Origin: Diadema setosum
Taxonomy: Eukaryota; Echinodermata; Echinoidea; Diadematoida; Diadematidae
Length of the DNA: 64,000 nt
Assembly (NCBI GenBank): GCA_033980235.1
Contig: CM067065.1
Span: 6,651,328 to 6,715,327 of the forward strand
Direction: 5' to 3'
Made by a program: the position numbers and the translations under genes. The notes beneath the pieces are model-generated. The model was not told where the DNA came from. It saw only the letters and a program-made list of their open reading frames with translations, and ran no database searches. Below, piece by piece: positions 11,230 through 23,178 of this stretch (its first letter is position 1; each line of letters begins with the position of its first letter).

Positions 11230-12235
11230 TTGCAAATATAGATATAGCTACTCTCGAATACTGATTATAAACGTCTTTCTTTGTCCATGCGTATTCATCA
11301 TCTTTTGGGTGGCGACGATTAGGACACGATAACACAGACAATGACACGATTGTTGGGGGGACATTCTTATAATTATTTCCAAATTTTCAGCAGATTCTAA
11401 TCTCACCAGCAATCGCATCATCTCGGCATTAGAACTTACATTGAAAGTTATAACATGTACAGCTTATTTGTTTGTGTGTCTGTGATGGGGCACAGGAGTT
11501 GTCAGAGACAGGCCACTTGGCAAAATACATGGAAGAATAAAAAAAAAAAGTTAAAGTATACCACGATCAGTTCAAAACTGTGCAACTTATTAACTCAAAA
11601 TTACTAAGTCTCAGTGCCCATGACATATTTTCACGGAGTATACTTCACTTGATCACTTAAGGGCTATTTGCGCAATCAAAAAGGGGCATTCAAATCTGGC
11701 GTCTAAGATCTCTTTATGTCTCCTCATGCATATGCGCATGCATGAGAGTTGTTTCAAATGACGATTGAAATTGTCGAGGAATGGGAGAGTTTTATATATG
11801 TTAAAGGTTCCGTTTCACAGTACATCAAGTTTTTTTTTTTTTGTTCAAACCAATGAGTAGCTACAAAACACATAAGCAGTGTCTAAAAAGACTATCAAAA
11901 AGATGAGATGTTTGTCTTCTCGCTAAGTTGAATTCCTTAACGTTCATCCTGTCGGTGCTGACGAGTGGTTGAATGCGTTTTCCATGCAATTTTAACTTGA
12001 ACGCGCTTTTTTTTTTTCTTTCTCGTTCAAGTCAGAAAACATGAAAAAGAATGCTAATGGAATCAAATCATATTTCTGCTACTTTTATTCTGTCAAATTT
12101 GTTTCCAATTCAGGTTCAGTGAGTAGGCCTGTGATACTGTTTCCACGTACACTTTTTTCCTTAGGTACAGAATTGTCTATGCCTTTAGTTGTCGTATTCA
12201 AAAAAAAAAAAAAAAAAAGCATCGACCTCCATATT
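11230..12235. other. No gene recognised
   Basis: Contains a 24-bp near-palindrome, CTCATGCATATGCGCATGCA, at about 11722 and poly-T/poly-A runs near 11830 and 12200. No coding signal. Confidence 0.4.
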
Positions 12236-12864
12236 AAAGCCCGGTCACACAGCGCTTTACGGCTTAATCACGGACAAAACCAATAAAAAAAGTGGTCTCC
12301 CGTGAAGCAGACGATGTTGTTCGCGTTGATGTCGAGTTTAAGACGAGCTACGGTCGATTTATAGACGTGGCAGGACGCAAGGAAAAATCGGAGCGGCGTC
12401 GGACGCGGTAAAAAGTTTTGAACTGCTCAAAATCTTATTCCGCGGACAACCACGGGCGGCACACGTGGTAAAGACGTGCAACACACGTGAAACACACGTG
12501 ATAATCCGTGTCCCGGCAGTGATTAAAACTTGGGGAGACGCGGTAAGACGCGAAAGTTTAGCGGTCTGTCACGGGCAGAGCACGGTCATCTGACGCGTGT
12601 TACGCGTTGGTATCACGGAAAATAGCGTGTGTTTAGCGGCTTATCACCGACAAATGGATTTTTCCGCGTACATAAACGTGGCTGGACGTGGTTAGCCGTG
12701 CTTAGGCAGTGCTTCAGCAGTGAAACAGCCGCCAACGGCCATACATGTACAAAGCAGGGTCAAACAAAAACTGACCTAAAAATTACTACTTACGACCACG
12801 TCCACCAGATTTTCGTAACTCTTTGTACGTGATTTAGACGTGGAGTGCTGTGTGACCGGGTCTT
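12236..12864. mobile_element. CpG-rich non-autonomous element, CCCGGTCACACAG ends
   Basis: Terminal inverted repeats AAGCCCGGTCACACAGCGC and GTGCTGTGTGACCGGGTCTT bound a 629-bp body that is unusually rich in CpG and in ACGTG/CACGTG words, unlike the AT-rich surroundings. No transposase frame is evident. Confidence 0.7.
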
Positions 12865-13169
12865 CAGCTGCACGAAAACCTTATCATACCTCGTCCTTGC
12901 ACTGCTTGAATAATGAATATGGCGTTGTGATTAGGGCAAACGGTAGAGAGATGGAAGGTAAACAAGCATTCAACCTCTTTCATTTAAAAATAATTACAGC
13001 TTAGCTAAAAGCCATATCGGTGACTGACTCTATTTACGGGCCTTCGGCTTCACCCTGCCTTTAACACAGTTTTCATTGAATGCGTATATTTTGTGTGCAT
13101 ATATAGACAAAAGAACGATGCTTGATGAACCACAGACGACAAGCCATGATAAAGACATCGGTGTAAATT

Positions 13170-13680
13170 TTAACTCCATGGGTGTTAAATCTAAAACCGA
13201 TCAACTTAGTGTCAATATAGGACCATACCCACAGGGGTAGAAAGTATTTTGTGATGGTGATGAAATTGTTCACCTGGCACTTCTTGGTGTTGATTTGACA
13301 CTGTAGCTGTTGATATTTTGACACTTCGCTGCATGGTGTTAATTCAACAATGACATCGCATGGTGTTGAATTGATATTGCTGGTGTTAATGTCAATGGTA
13401 TAACACCCGTACAGCTTCATTAAGAGACCACACCAGCTGGTGTTAATGTGGTGTAGGCCTAAATGTGTTCACAATTGTTTTGTTTTTTTCAAAATAAAGT
13501 ACTTCATCTAAAAATTCTCGATCGTCTTGTTGAAGTTCAAAATCAACAAGAAGAACAGTAGCTAAGTAACTACTATAAAAACAAATGTTATACTTTGAAA
13601 TTACATCCAGAGGTGTTAACCTAACACCAAATGTGAGCACCGGAAATTTAACACCAGCTCGGTGATTCGTATCTAATACC
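13170..13680. repeat. Degenerate GGTGTTAA/TTAACACC array
   Basis: GGTGTTAA, TTGACAC, AACACCA and their complements recur in both orientations every 20-50 bp, for example at 13173, 13279, 13336, 13380, 13440, 13613 and 13650. This looks like an old satellite or a self-complementary simple repeat. Frames through it are by-products. Confidence 0.5.
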
Positions 13681-15309
13681 AGACTCTTTGCAGTGCGGGG
13701 GCAAGCCAGTTCGTAATTAGCTCATGTACACATTGGTACAAATGACCTTTCTTTTTTTTTCAGTTGGTTAGGCACTTCACTCGCTTTCAAACCGACGTAA
13801 TGCATAAGGCCCGACGGAACAATTTATGGAATTCATATTCAAACAAGGAATGAATTTGCGTTTAGATCAGGTGATTAGAATACTCCATGAGTTGACAATT
13901 AGGAGCAGACATCCATTTCATTGTTGAATGCAATTTTTAACAGCCTATGATACCATTCTTGCTGTCAGGTGGATGTGCTGGCAGGACATGGACCTACTAC
14001 ACATGGACTATGAACGGAGTTTTTTCTTTGATCCTGTCATCACTGCCGCCTCCTGATTATATGCGTCTTTACAAGAGTACATTCAGATGTTGGACAATGA
14101 CAATAATTGTGTAATCACGCATCGTCACTGACAAAAGAACCGTTTCCCTCATAACTTCGCCCTTATTTGGCTGAGGTGCCTTTTCAGACTCTACTGCCTT
14201 TGAATAAACACCAATGATGGGGAGCAGCAAAGAAATGTCAAATTTTGTGTCACAAAATGAGTAATTACGGAAGTGGACACTTGTGGACACGCATTTAACG
14301 TTACCTAATGGTGAGACAGTACTACCGTTACTGTCCATGTTTTCTTTGAAATATTGTGCGAAAACGGATTTCCAAATTCACACTACAACTGCACTTACAT
14401 TTTCTTGATTTTATAGAGTTATTATCTTCTGTGCATACAGTTGTCAGATTTCTCAAAGCGCCGTTTTGTTTTCATCCAGGCTGGCAGTCGGCGGTCGTGA
14501 TGTGATCAAAGCACGCAAGCGTGTAATGTCATTGTGACGCTTTTGATAGAAACGGGTGTTTGAGTTAATCAACGAGCTATGTATGTCCGTGTGTGGTAGG
14601 TCCATGATTTAGATAAGGATCACATGAATAATCATCGCATCACAAATGCTTATCCCAGTGAATTTACAAACCAAAATGCCTGTTGGTACAAACGACCTTT
14701 TTCTGCTCATCTGCAAAGTGGAATTACGAACTGGTCTATTCATGGAATCCCATGTAAAGATGTACTTTTTAATCCCCCTCACCCGCCTCACTTTCTTTAG
14801 AGACATCTCATGGGGCTCAAATTACGGGAGACATTTTTTATTTCACAAATATGTTCAATCATAATGTCAATTTCTATTCCTGAATGAAAGTAAAAAAAAA
14901 TAAAAACTGAAATTCAAGGGTCATCTTGGCTAATGTCCGCATTTTCTTATTAGTAACTCGATTTACGAATGTCGTGTGGCAATATTATTTGATGGGATGT
15001 GAAGTACTGAACAGACAAATCCATGAACTGAAAGTACCAACAGGTCAACGTAAGAGATCATGGAACTCATTCAAAAGAAGTTAATAATAATCACTACTTC
15101 AGCTATAGGCCAGTCGTCTAATGATGCGATCGAGTTGATGCACATGGTAAATTAATACATGTAATTGACAATCCCTGGCACAAACGTCATTCTAAGGGTA
15201 GCAGTTCAAAAGCGAACATAAAGTGTAAACACAGTGTCATGTATCAACCTATGACATGGATCTTAATGTGCAGTTCACTCTTCTGCTTTTTCAGCTGTTT
15301 TTCTTTCAG
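13681..15309. other. Upstream region of the fucosyltransferase, no exon recognised
   Basis: Mostly unique AT-rich sequence. It ends in a strong pyrimidine tract and TTTCTTTCAG at 15300-15309, a splice acceptor, so it is probably the 3' part of an upstream intron. Confidence 0.45.
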
Positions 15310-15345
15310 GTCTTTCTACTGGTGTGCGTTGGAAGCAATTCAAGA

Positions 15346-16187
15346 ATGAGAATACGGAGAAACATCGGCACGCTCATCCTAGTGACGTTTGTCGTGAGTC
15401 TCTATCAGTTGATCACCTTACTCAGTGATGTGGACGAGCATACGGCCAGAAAGTTCTTCTCTCTGTCGATGGAGCTGAGAAGAGAATACTCAGCTAGTAA
15501 CGACGCGAGGGGACGCGTTGTTGTGAATGCACCAGCTACGATTAAGCGGAACGACAATGTTGCAGAGTCAAAAAGAAACCTTGGGATTGTCGCGAATGAG
15601 TCAAAGATCATCTTGACTAGCTCGAGGGGTCGTGCTAATGCCAGTCTACGCATGCAGATTGTCACACATGGGTCAAAAACCACCCACTCTTCGACCTGCT
15701 ACAGACGAGTGCATCTGTGGTGCGACCGTAAGGGCGAACTTGGTTTTAAGCCAGGCGTCCACAATATCAGGTGTCCCGGAAGTACGTGTGACGTCACACT
15801 CAGTGTAGACACGAAATTCGACACAATGCAAAAGAGCGAGGCGGTCATCCTTTACCATTGGACTAATTGGGATTGGGCAAGCATGCATCGCTACCGCCCG
15901 GCTGGGCAAAAGTGGGTGTTCTACACCTTGGAAAGTCCTCTCCATACGAAAAAGCGCGTCATCCCTCCGCCAGAGTTTTACTACAACTCGTACGATTACG
16001 TCATGTCGTTTCGATTCGACTCCGACTTCCGAGCCGACTACGGACAGTACGTCGACGGGAAGCCGGAACTCGGTCCGGGAGACGAGAGAAACTGGGCCGA
16101 GAATCGGACGAAGCTCGTGGTGTGGATGGCGTCCAACTGCGGCGCAACATCCTGGCCGCGAACTGCACTGGTGAAGAAGCTAGCTAA
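15346..16187 (+). CDS. Alpha-1,3-fucosyltransferase (GT10), coding exon 1
   Basis: Golgi type II enzyme that transfers fucose from GDP-fucose to N-acetylglucosamine-containing glycans; family GT10 by motifs, exact acceptor unknown. This exon gives residues 1-280 plus two bases of codon 281: a short basic tail (MRIRRN), a membrane anchor at 7-26, a stem with sequons at N84 and N98, then the catalytic start. Family landmarks are YHWTNWDW (170-177), WVFYTLESP (190-198), YDYVMSFRFDSDFRADYG (216-233) and KLVVWMASNCG (256-266), with a sequon at N253. I chose the ATG at 15346 because it follows a strong acceptor (15308-15309) and gives ideal topology; an in-frame ATG at 15256 would add 30 residues read through that acceptor. 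The donor AA/GTACGT at 16188 is phase 2. Without splicing the frame ends at 16224 and loses the donor-binding half. Confidence 0.92.
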
Positions 16188-16689
16188 GTACGTTCCCTAC
16201 ACTCCTACAGTTAAACCATGCTGATTTACACGAGCTTTCACTTTTCTGATTGTGGAGTCTGTATTATTGTACCCTTAGATCCCCGACCAGGTTGTGGGGT
16301 GATGGACGCGGTCTATGTGCTGTTATAACCGGTTCCTCTTTATATCCGTACGCACTTAAAGTAAAGAAAAACATAAGCATGGCGTCTTGGCCTTGTTGTT
16401 CACTCATGCATGAAATTTTCCTTTGTATTAACCTACCAGGTTGATAACCAATTAAATAATCTTTAATATGGTATATGACACAATGATTTTGATTAAAGTC
16501 TTCTATGAGAAATATGTGCTGGGTTTTTTTTTCTGTTTTTTGTTTGTTTGTTTGTTTGTTTGTTTGTTTTACTGAGTGTATTAGTAATAAGTTATTCGAG
16601 GAATGTCTAAGTCGCCAATGTGATGATGGGAAGATTTAGCACCAAAGTTTGGCTAAAAGAAAGTTTAGTGGAAAGACTGCTAGTAGAGC

Positions 16690-17480
16690 AGATAAGCCGA
16701 AAAATTGTGCAAAATTTGACTACAGCATGAAACTTTCACCAGTGTTAGTACATGTTATAAGATTCATTTTAAGATTGGAAGGTAAGTCTGAATTGACCGC
16801 TGATGACCTCCAAAGGTCAATGACCTCAAAATTTGATAAAAATACATATTTTGCGTCATTGATGAAAAACTCACTTTTTGTTACAGTGGAATTGTCTTCA
16901 TGTTCCATAGAACCCTGACAGGTTTCTACCTTTGACCTCTGATGACCTCCAGAGGTCAATGACCTCAAAATATCAGAATATTGATATTTTGTCATTGATT
17001 AATGACAAACACGGCAATGATGTACTAAAACCATGTTTGTTTTACAATGGAATTGCCTCGATGTTCCATCGATCCTTGACAGGTTTCTACCTTTGACCTC
17101 TGATGACCTCCAGAGGTCAATGACCTCAAATTATCAGAATTTTGGTATTTGGTGCAATTGGTTGATGATAAACATGATAACGATGTCTTAAAAACGAAAT
17201 TCATTTGTGTTAAAACTGAATCGCTTTCCTACTCCTCAGATCAAGGGAAATTACTTTCATGTCTGTGCCTTCGACCTCTGAGGACTATGACAGGTGAATG
17301 ACCTCAAAATATCAGAATATTAACTGTATACCTGGTGTGCAATCATGCATTATGCTATTAGCATTTATGCTACAATAGAAGTGTCTTCTCATTCCACAGA
17401 ACATTTGTCATTACCCTGTGTATGTCCAACTTTGACATCTAAGGACAATGTGAGGTCAGACTTTTAGAATATCAAAATTT
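16690..17480 (+). repeat. Repeat G, tandem AGGTCA-containing units (forward)
   Basis: About four units of roughly 160 bp, each with TTCCAT, TGACAGGTTTCTACC, TTTGACCTCTGATGACCTCC and GAGGTCAATGACCTCAAA. Each unit carries both AGGTCA and TGACCT words. The same module, reverse-complemented, lies at 22605-23110 in the same intron. Confidence 0.75.
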
Positions 17481-18994
17481 GTGTAGGATTATAATGATGT
17501 TTGGCTTCATTGGTTTAATCCTAAAGGTTTACTCATTTACAAATCACGCCTTGACGTTATAATCAAAGCATGTATGCATATTCCACAGAGCATTGGTTCA
17601 TAGTAAAAGGTCTCAGGTCTTCAGAAATGAAGCTTACGTGTCTTCAGTGATGGCAGTGAACTCAAATACCGTATGTCCCCCCCCCCCCCCCCCAAAAAAA
17701 AAAAAAAAAAAAAAAAAATTACAGCGGGACCCTCCGCAATGATATCTTTAAAAATATCAAATCAATCTAAATACAAATTCAGGGTATGAAACTGTAACTC
17801 ATTGCTCACATCTTACAGGAAATCCCATTCGATTTGCTTCAGTGGTCAAAGAGAAATGATGAATTTTGTAGAGGATGTCAGGAATCTCTTCCCTCCAAGT
17901 TCTGTCTATTGTATTCACACACAAGATCATCGAAGTGCTAAACTTGGAAGAATCAAACTCATGACATCCTTTAAAACAATCCACTTTTCTCTGTGATCGC
18001 TTAACCAAATCGAATGTGGTTTACTGCAAAATAGAGCTAAAATGCTATATTTTAAGACCCTGGAGTAGCATTTAGACAATTTAATTATATTGGGTGTTAT
18101 CAATGCGAAAATCTGATTGTATTTTTTTTTTTTTTTTGGGGGGGGGGGACATACTGTATAATATTTATGTTTGGGTTAGTTATGAAGCCTAGCTTGCAAG
18201 AACTTATGTGCAACATTATCAAATTTGCACTTGACACAATTTGTACGCTTAAACATGGAAAGTGGGGAGAGTAGTACCATATTTTGGGTTGATGCTTAAT
18301 AATATGTGAACAGGCATATGGCAAAGTCCCTTGAACTGGATGAAAGGGTGAAAGATGCTAGCCAGAAAACAACAGGCCCACCTCTTCAGGTGTACGTCAC
18401 AAGTCAAACAACTCAAGAGTCGTACAGCCCATGAGTTACGCAGCTCACGAGTCTAACATCCTGCAGAGCTACCAAGTCTCCAGACTCAAGTATTTAGGGG
18501 CCATCTCACGATCTCACGCATGACACCCATTTTTCTGACCCATCGGGCGAAGTCTGCAACTTGGGGCTATAATGATGAGCGTAGCTCAAAAGATTAAAGT
18601 GATAGTTGCAATTGAAGGTATATTTCCATTTTGTCTTTCAAAATAAGCAAAAAATAGTCACTTAAGTATGCACCTGATCGCACCATTAAGAGCTAAAAAT
18701 TGAAAAAGCTCCCTACCGTGGGAGGCCACAGGGGGAAAAAAAACCCTTCCCACACCCTCGCTCGCGCGCACATTCGCATGCCGAGATGCCGAGTCATGAA
18801 AATCTCATAATTTTTGCTTGAACTTGGCATCCCTGATGCTGTGACCTAAAACTAGATGAACAAGGTCCATGAGCTCCACATCAAATACAATAGGCCCACA
18901 AGCTGTGCGGTCCGCGAGCTCGACACTCGAGGAAAACTTGGCCCACGGTACGAAATTAATATATGTATTTCAGAGAGCTTAAATAGGTCTTGTG

Positions 18995-19015
18995 GACCCC
19001 CCCCCCCCCCCCCCC
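18995..19015. repeat. Poly-C run
   Basis: About 20 consecutive C. Similar homopolymers lie at 5029 (G), 17678 (C then A), 22119 (C) and 29253 (C then G). They interrupt short frames and are frequent sequencing-error sites. Confidence 0.7.
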
Positions 19016-20296
19016 AATGTGTCGGACTCTTATGGGCCTGGTTTGCCTAAACTTAGTGTCAAGCTCATGGGCAATGCTACCAAGTTTCGAGCTCGTGGGC
19101 TGTATGGTTCCGATGAACGACTCATGGTCCTGGAGAATACAGTGACGTCATGGACCATCTGGAAAACGACATACTGTGAGGCGTAACATGCATTCCACAT
19201 GAAGTAATCCTGTGTCTTGCTATTGTCATCCAGTTAAGTTTAGGTCATTAAGTCAGGAAACTTGAGGCACTTTTTTTTATGACATCTGTAGGTACCTCAC
19301 TTCCAAATAGGAGTGGAACTATTATTTGCTCTTATTGTCTTCTTTATACTCGATACTCCTTAACAATTGGGCCTTGCCAAGAGTTGTGCCCCCATGCCTA
19401 TGATATTGCTTGTTTCCAATATGGCCGCCATCCGATTTGCATCCAATGTGTGAATCAGGGTTATATGGCAGCGGGTAATACCATCCGGTTAAAACTCTCT
19501 GCCAGCAAGTGATGATTCAGTGTAACCTGCTGAACTTGGTCTAGATGTATATCCTCGATCTCTTTCAAGACAGGGCAGCATCTGCGTCTTCAGTGAAGCA
19601 CGCGATTGAGCTTACATTGCACGGATCGGCACTCAGATCTCCACCACGACTAAAATGGACATCCTGAGGTCAGAACAGCGTTCTTCCAGGTGCACAGCCA
19701 CTGTATGGGATCATCAGAGTCTTCCATTGGCAATACCTAAACAGTCTGGGTAAAGGCAAGCTTGTCTCTATGATGGGTGCATTGCGCATAAAGTACAGGA
19801 TGCACGAGATGATAAGAAAGTTTCTTTTTGACTCGCGGGATAGGCTACCATCCTTTCTAAGGCAAAGGTTCTGAATTATCGGATCGTGCTCAGTCTGCAC
19901 ACCGTGAGCTGAACACCATATCAATTATACGTGTGCAATGATTGTGTGTAGTGATATGGGAAAATGCATGGAGAAATCAAAATACATATATGTACATGTT
20001 TATGTATTTTACGTGGAATCAGTTCCCGTCTGTTGTCTTCATCAATCTTGCAATGTTGATGTTTATTATTTTCCCTCTCTATCACGAGTATAATATGGAA
20101 CGTGCTGATTATTTCACGTGAAGTTGTTGTGATGTCGGAAAATGCAATGCCGTATTGCAGGTGGCTTTCAATTTGTTTTTCACATTATATTGACATATTT
20201 AACAGACTTTAACTCACCAAGATGCCTCTTGAAATGTTTTGAAAAACTTCTGCTTGATTAAAAACGAGAGAATGATTATCAATTGTCTTTCTGCTA

Positions 20297-20660
20297 TCAT
20301 CGTGTGTGAAACAAAGTATTGTTTCTCTTCAAAAGATAGCGTGCCAATTAATCTACAATTACTGTTGGTGCTCTATAAGACATTCCAACCCACCTCCAGC
20401 CTAGACATCCGTAGGCGTTGTGGTGTAGAGCGGGACCTGAACATCTCTCATGAACCCAGACTTCTCTTTTCTTTTCTTTTCTTTTTATTTCCCCAATAAC
20501 AATGTGAAACAAAATATTGTTTCTCTTCAAAAGATAGCGTGCCAATTAATCTGTACTTAGGTTGGTGCTCTAAACAAGACATTCTAACCCACCTCCAGCT
20601 TAGATATCCGTGGGCGTTGTGGTGTAGACTTGGCAGAGCGAGACTTTTCTTTTCTAAGTT
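20297..20660 (+). repeat. Tandem duplication of a unit of about 200 bp
   Basis: TGTGAAACAAA-TATTGTTTCTCTTC, AAAAGATAGCGTGCCAATTA, TTGGTGCTCTA, AACCCACCTCCAGC and GGCGTTGTGGTGTAGA appear twice, starting at about 20305 and 20502, separated by a (CTTTT)n run. It is slightly SINE-like (GTTGTGGTGTAGAGCGGG) but has no convincing B box. Confidence 0.6.
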
Positions 20661-21003
20661 TAGCAGGAAACATAGAAGCATTCGCACATAACTGTTTACA
20701 TTTCCCATCACATGCTCAAATTTGAACATCGGAATTTTCATGTACACAAATTTCCCTGGAATTTTGCCAAGAACATTTCAACACAAAACATGTTCTAAAG
20801 AAACCATTTGGTTCATACATAATTTGATTAAAGGGGCCTACTTATCACCGTCCACGTACTCGAACAGTTTTCGCTAAAGATACAAGTATGTTTACAAGAC
20901 TGCAAACAGTAGAATGATTTGCCCCTTAACAAATCAGATTACATCTCTTGAAATGTCTTCAAACGTAAATTTAAGTCATTCCTCTTGAACGATTTCTCTC
21001 TTA

Positions 21004-21058
21004 TACATATATATGTATATATATATATATATATATATAATGTGTGTGTATATGTATG

Positions 21059-21130
<72 letters not shown>
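21004..21130. repeat. (TA)n microsatellite
   Basis: Interrupted TA/TATG array. Open frames in it on both strands are artefacts. Confidence 0.9.
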
Positions 21131-21132
<2 letters not shown>

Positions 21133-21499
21133 GACAACGTCGTTATTGTGTAAGTTCCCAAAAGCTCCTTACGACTTCCTCCAAGCCGGCGACCATATTA
21201 TTGTACAGATGCATTTGTTATCACATTTACAGCTTGCCACTCTAACTGATTTCTCGGCTCAAACATGTTTGTTTGTTTGTTTGTTTTTGTAATAAATAAT
21301 TTGCTAACAAACATCCTTTCCCTAAAGCATTTCATTGGCTCATTTTAATTTCTTTTCGAAGAATTTTGATTACCTATGATATTCTGTCACATATTTTCTC
21401 GTCCCTGTTGTCCTGAGACACTTACAGAGTAAATTCGATTCTACTTGTATTACTTCCGCATCTATTTGTCTCTATTTTTCCATATTACCGTATCCTTTC

Positions 21500-22046
21500 C
21501 ACGCATCCCATTATTTTTTTCGTTATAGTTCTGTCGAGGATCGCTGGATCTGTTTTGCCTTTCTGTCCCTTGTATTGTCTTCCTGTTATGACAGTCTTGT
21601 CTCGTCCTGTCTTGTATTTAAGTCCCCCTTTATAAGTTTTATCGTCCCTGTCTCGTTTAATGTCCATTCGCCTGTGTATGTGTGTCTGTCTGTTACTCTG
21701 TCTTCTTGTTGGGCTTCCAGACTTTGTTATCTGACTTTATTCCCAATTTTTCCCCTTTTTGCATCAGTTCATTTTCTATTGACATTCTGTACCTGAGGGG
21801 CCCACATTCTACAAGCATTGCCTTTTTAGTGGGTCCCTCCATTTTTCGATATTTTGTGTAATGTTATATCGTCTATATCACTTCAGTCAATTTTCATTAC
21901 AACATTATTTGTTACCCCAAGGTTCCACAATTATGTTTTTTTCAATTTACTCTGTTTTGATTATATGTAACCTTATTCTCTGTTACCAAAGAAAATGAAA
22001 TGTTTATGTTCTTTTCGAAAAATGAAATAAAGTTTGAAGTGAAATT
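21500..22046 (+). mobile_element. Non-LTR retrotransposon 3' end, 5'-truncated
   Basis: GCCCACATTCTACAAGCATT, CTTTTTAGTGGGTCCCTCCAT and a tail of AAATGAAATAAAG match the 3' untranslated part of the larger element ending at 38046 and the fragment at 38520. The coding region is missing, as expected for truncated LINE insertions. The left boundary is approximate. Confidence 0.6.
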
Positions 22047-22604
22047 GAATTGAATTGGCTCAATCTTGTATTGGGGTGTGGTGTTCACTAGAAATGAATT
22101 CCTTATTGATGGGGCTATGACCCCCCCCCCCCCCCTCCCCCTCCCCTTAGCCCTACCGTCGGTATGGGATCAAGCAAAAATTTGCAAGTGTAAAAAGCCC
22201 TTTAGAGGGATAAATTCTGGCAGGAGGGCAACCCTCCAGCTGAGAAGATCATTTATGTTTCGGGATCAGAGGGTAAAAACACGCCATCATGTCATTTCCC
22301 GCAGTTTGCGGGACTTTAGGGATGGAGAGCCATTGGAACTTACCACTAGCGGGGAAAGTAGCCAATGTCTAACTTATAAATTCCTATGACCATAGACTTT
22401 TCATGGGAGACGGGGTTTCGACAAAAAAAAAAAAAAATAGCTGGAAGGAAGATAAACGGTTTCATAAACTCCAAGAAGGGGAAAATACAGGGCATAATTG
22501 AGGTCACAGGGTGACTAGGAAAACGAATGCAGTGTTCTGTTTTCTTTTACTCTCTATCCTATTCTATTCTATTCTATTCTTTATTTTATGTGCTAGTAGC
22601 CATC

Positions 22605-23110
22605 TGGGCTACAATTGTAAAACAGATATGTTTGTTTTGTACATCCTCTAAAGGTCATCAGAGGTCAGAGGTAGAAACCTGTCTTTGCTCTTTGGAATAT
22701 GAAGACAATTTCATTGTAAAACAGATATGCCTGTTTTGCACATCTTAACCATGTTTATCATTAACTAATAACATCACAGATCACTATTGTGATATTTTGA
22801 GGTCATTGACCTCTAAAGGTCATCAGAGGTCAAAGGTAGAGACCTGTTGATGCCCTGTGGAAACGAAAAATTTGTAGTACAAATGCATATTTCGTGCAGC
22901 GTAACCAAGATCTAGGCCCATCATTCACAAATGCCTCCAAACATCAACATTCTGATATTCAAAGTTCATTGCCCTCTGGAGGTCATCAGAGGTCAAATCA
23001 GACTTACCTCCCGATCTTAAGATAAATCTTATGGTATGTACTAACACTGGTGAAAGTTTCATGCTTTAGTCAAATTTTGCACAATTCTCATGATTTTGAG
23101 GGCTTAACTG
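22605..23110 (-). repeat. Repeat G, inverted copy
   Basis: Reverse complement of the 16690-17480 family: GGTCATCAGAGGTCAAAGGT, GTAGAAACCTGT, and at its right end ACTGGTGAAAGTTTCATGCT, the complement of 16728-16750. Two to three units remain. Confidence 0.75.
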
Positions 23111-23178
23111 CTCTACAATGCATTTTAGTTAGTTTGTTATATTAATGCCAATCTTAAACGTTGTTGTTGTTGTTGTTT

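Noticed and set aside
13931..14060. Possible exon after TTGCTGTCAG near 13968
   Set aside because: The frame is short, with no donor and no conserved motif.
15256..15345. Extended N-terminus of the fucosyltransferase from ATG 15256
   Set aside because: It would read through a strong splice acceptor at 15309 and put a second hydrophobic stretch before the natural anchor; kept only as an alternative.
15405..15945. Antisense frames of about 90 codons over the fucosyltransferase exon
   Set aside because: Shadows of the real GC-balanced coding exon.
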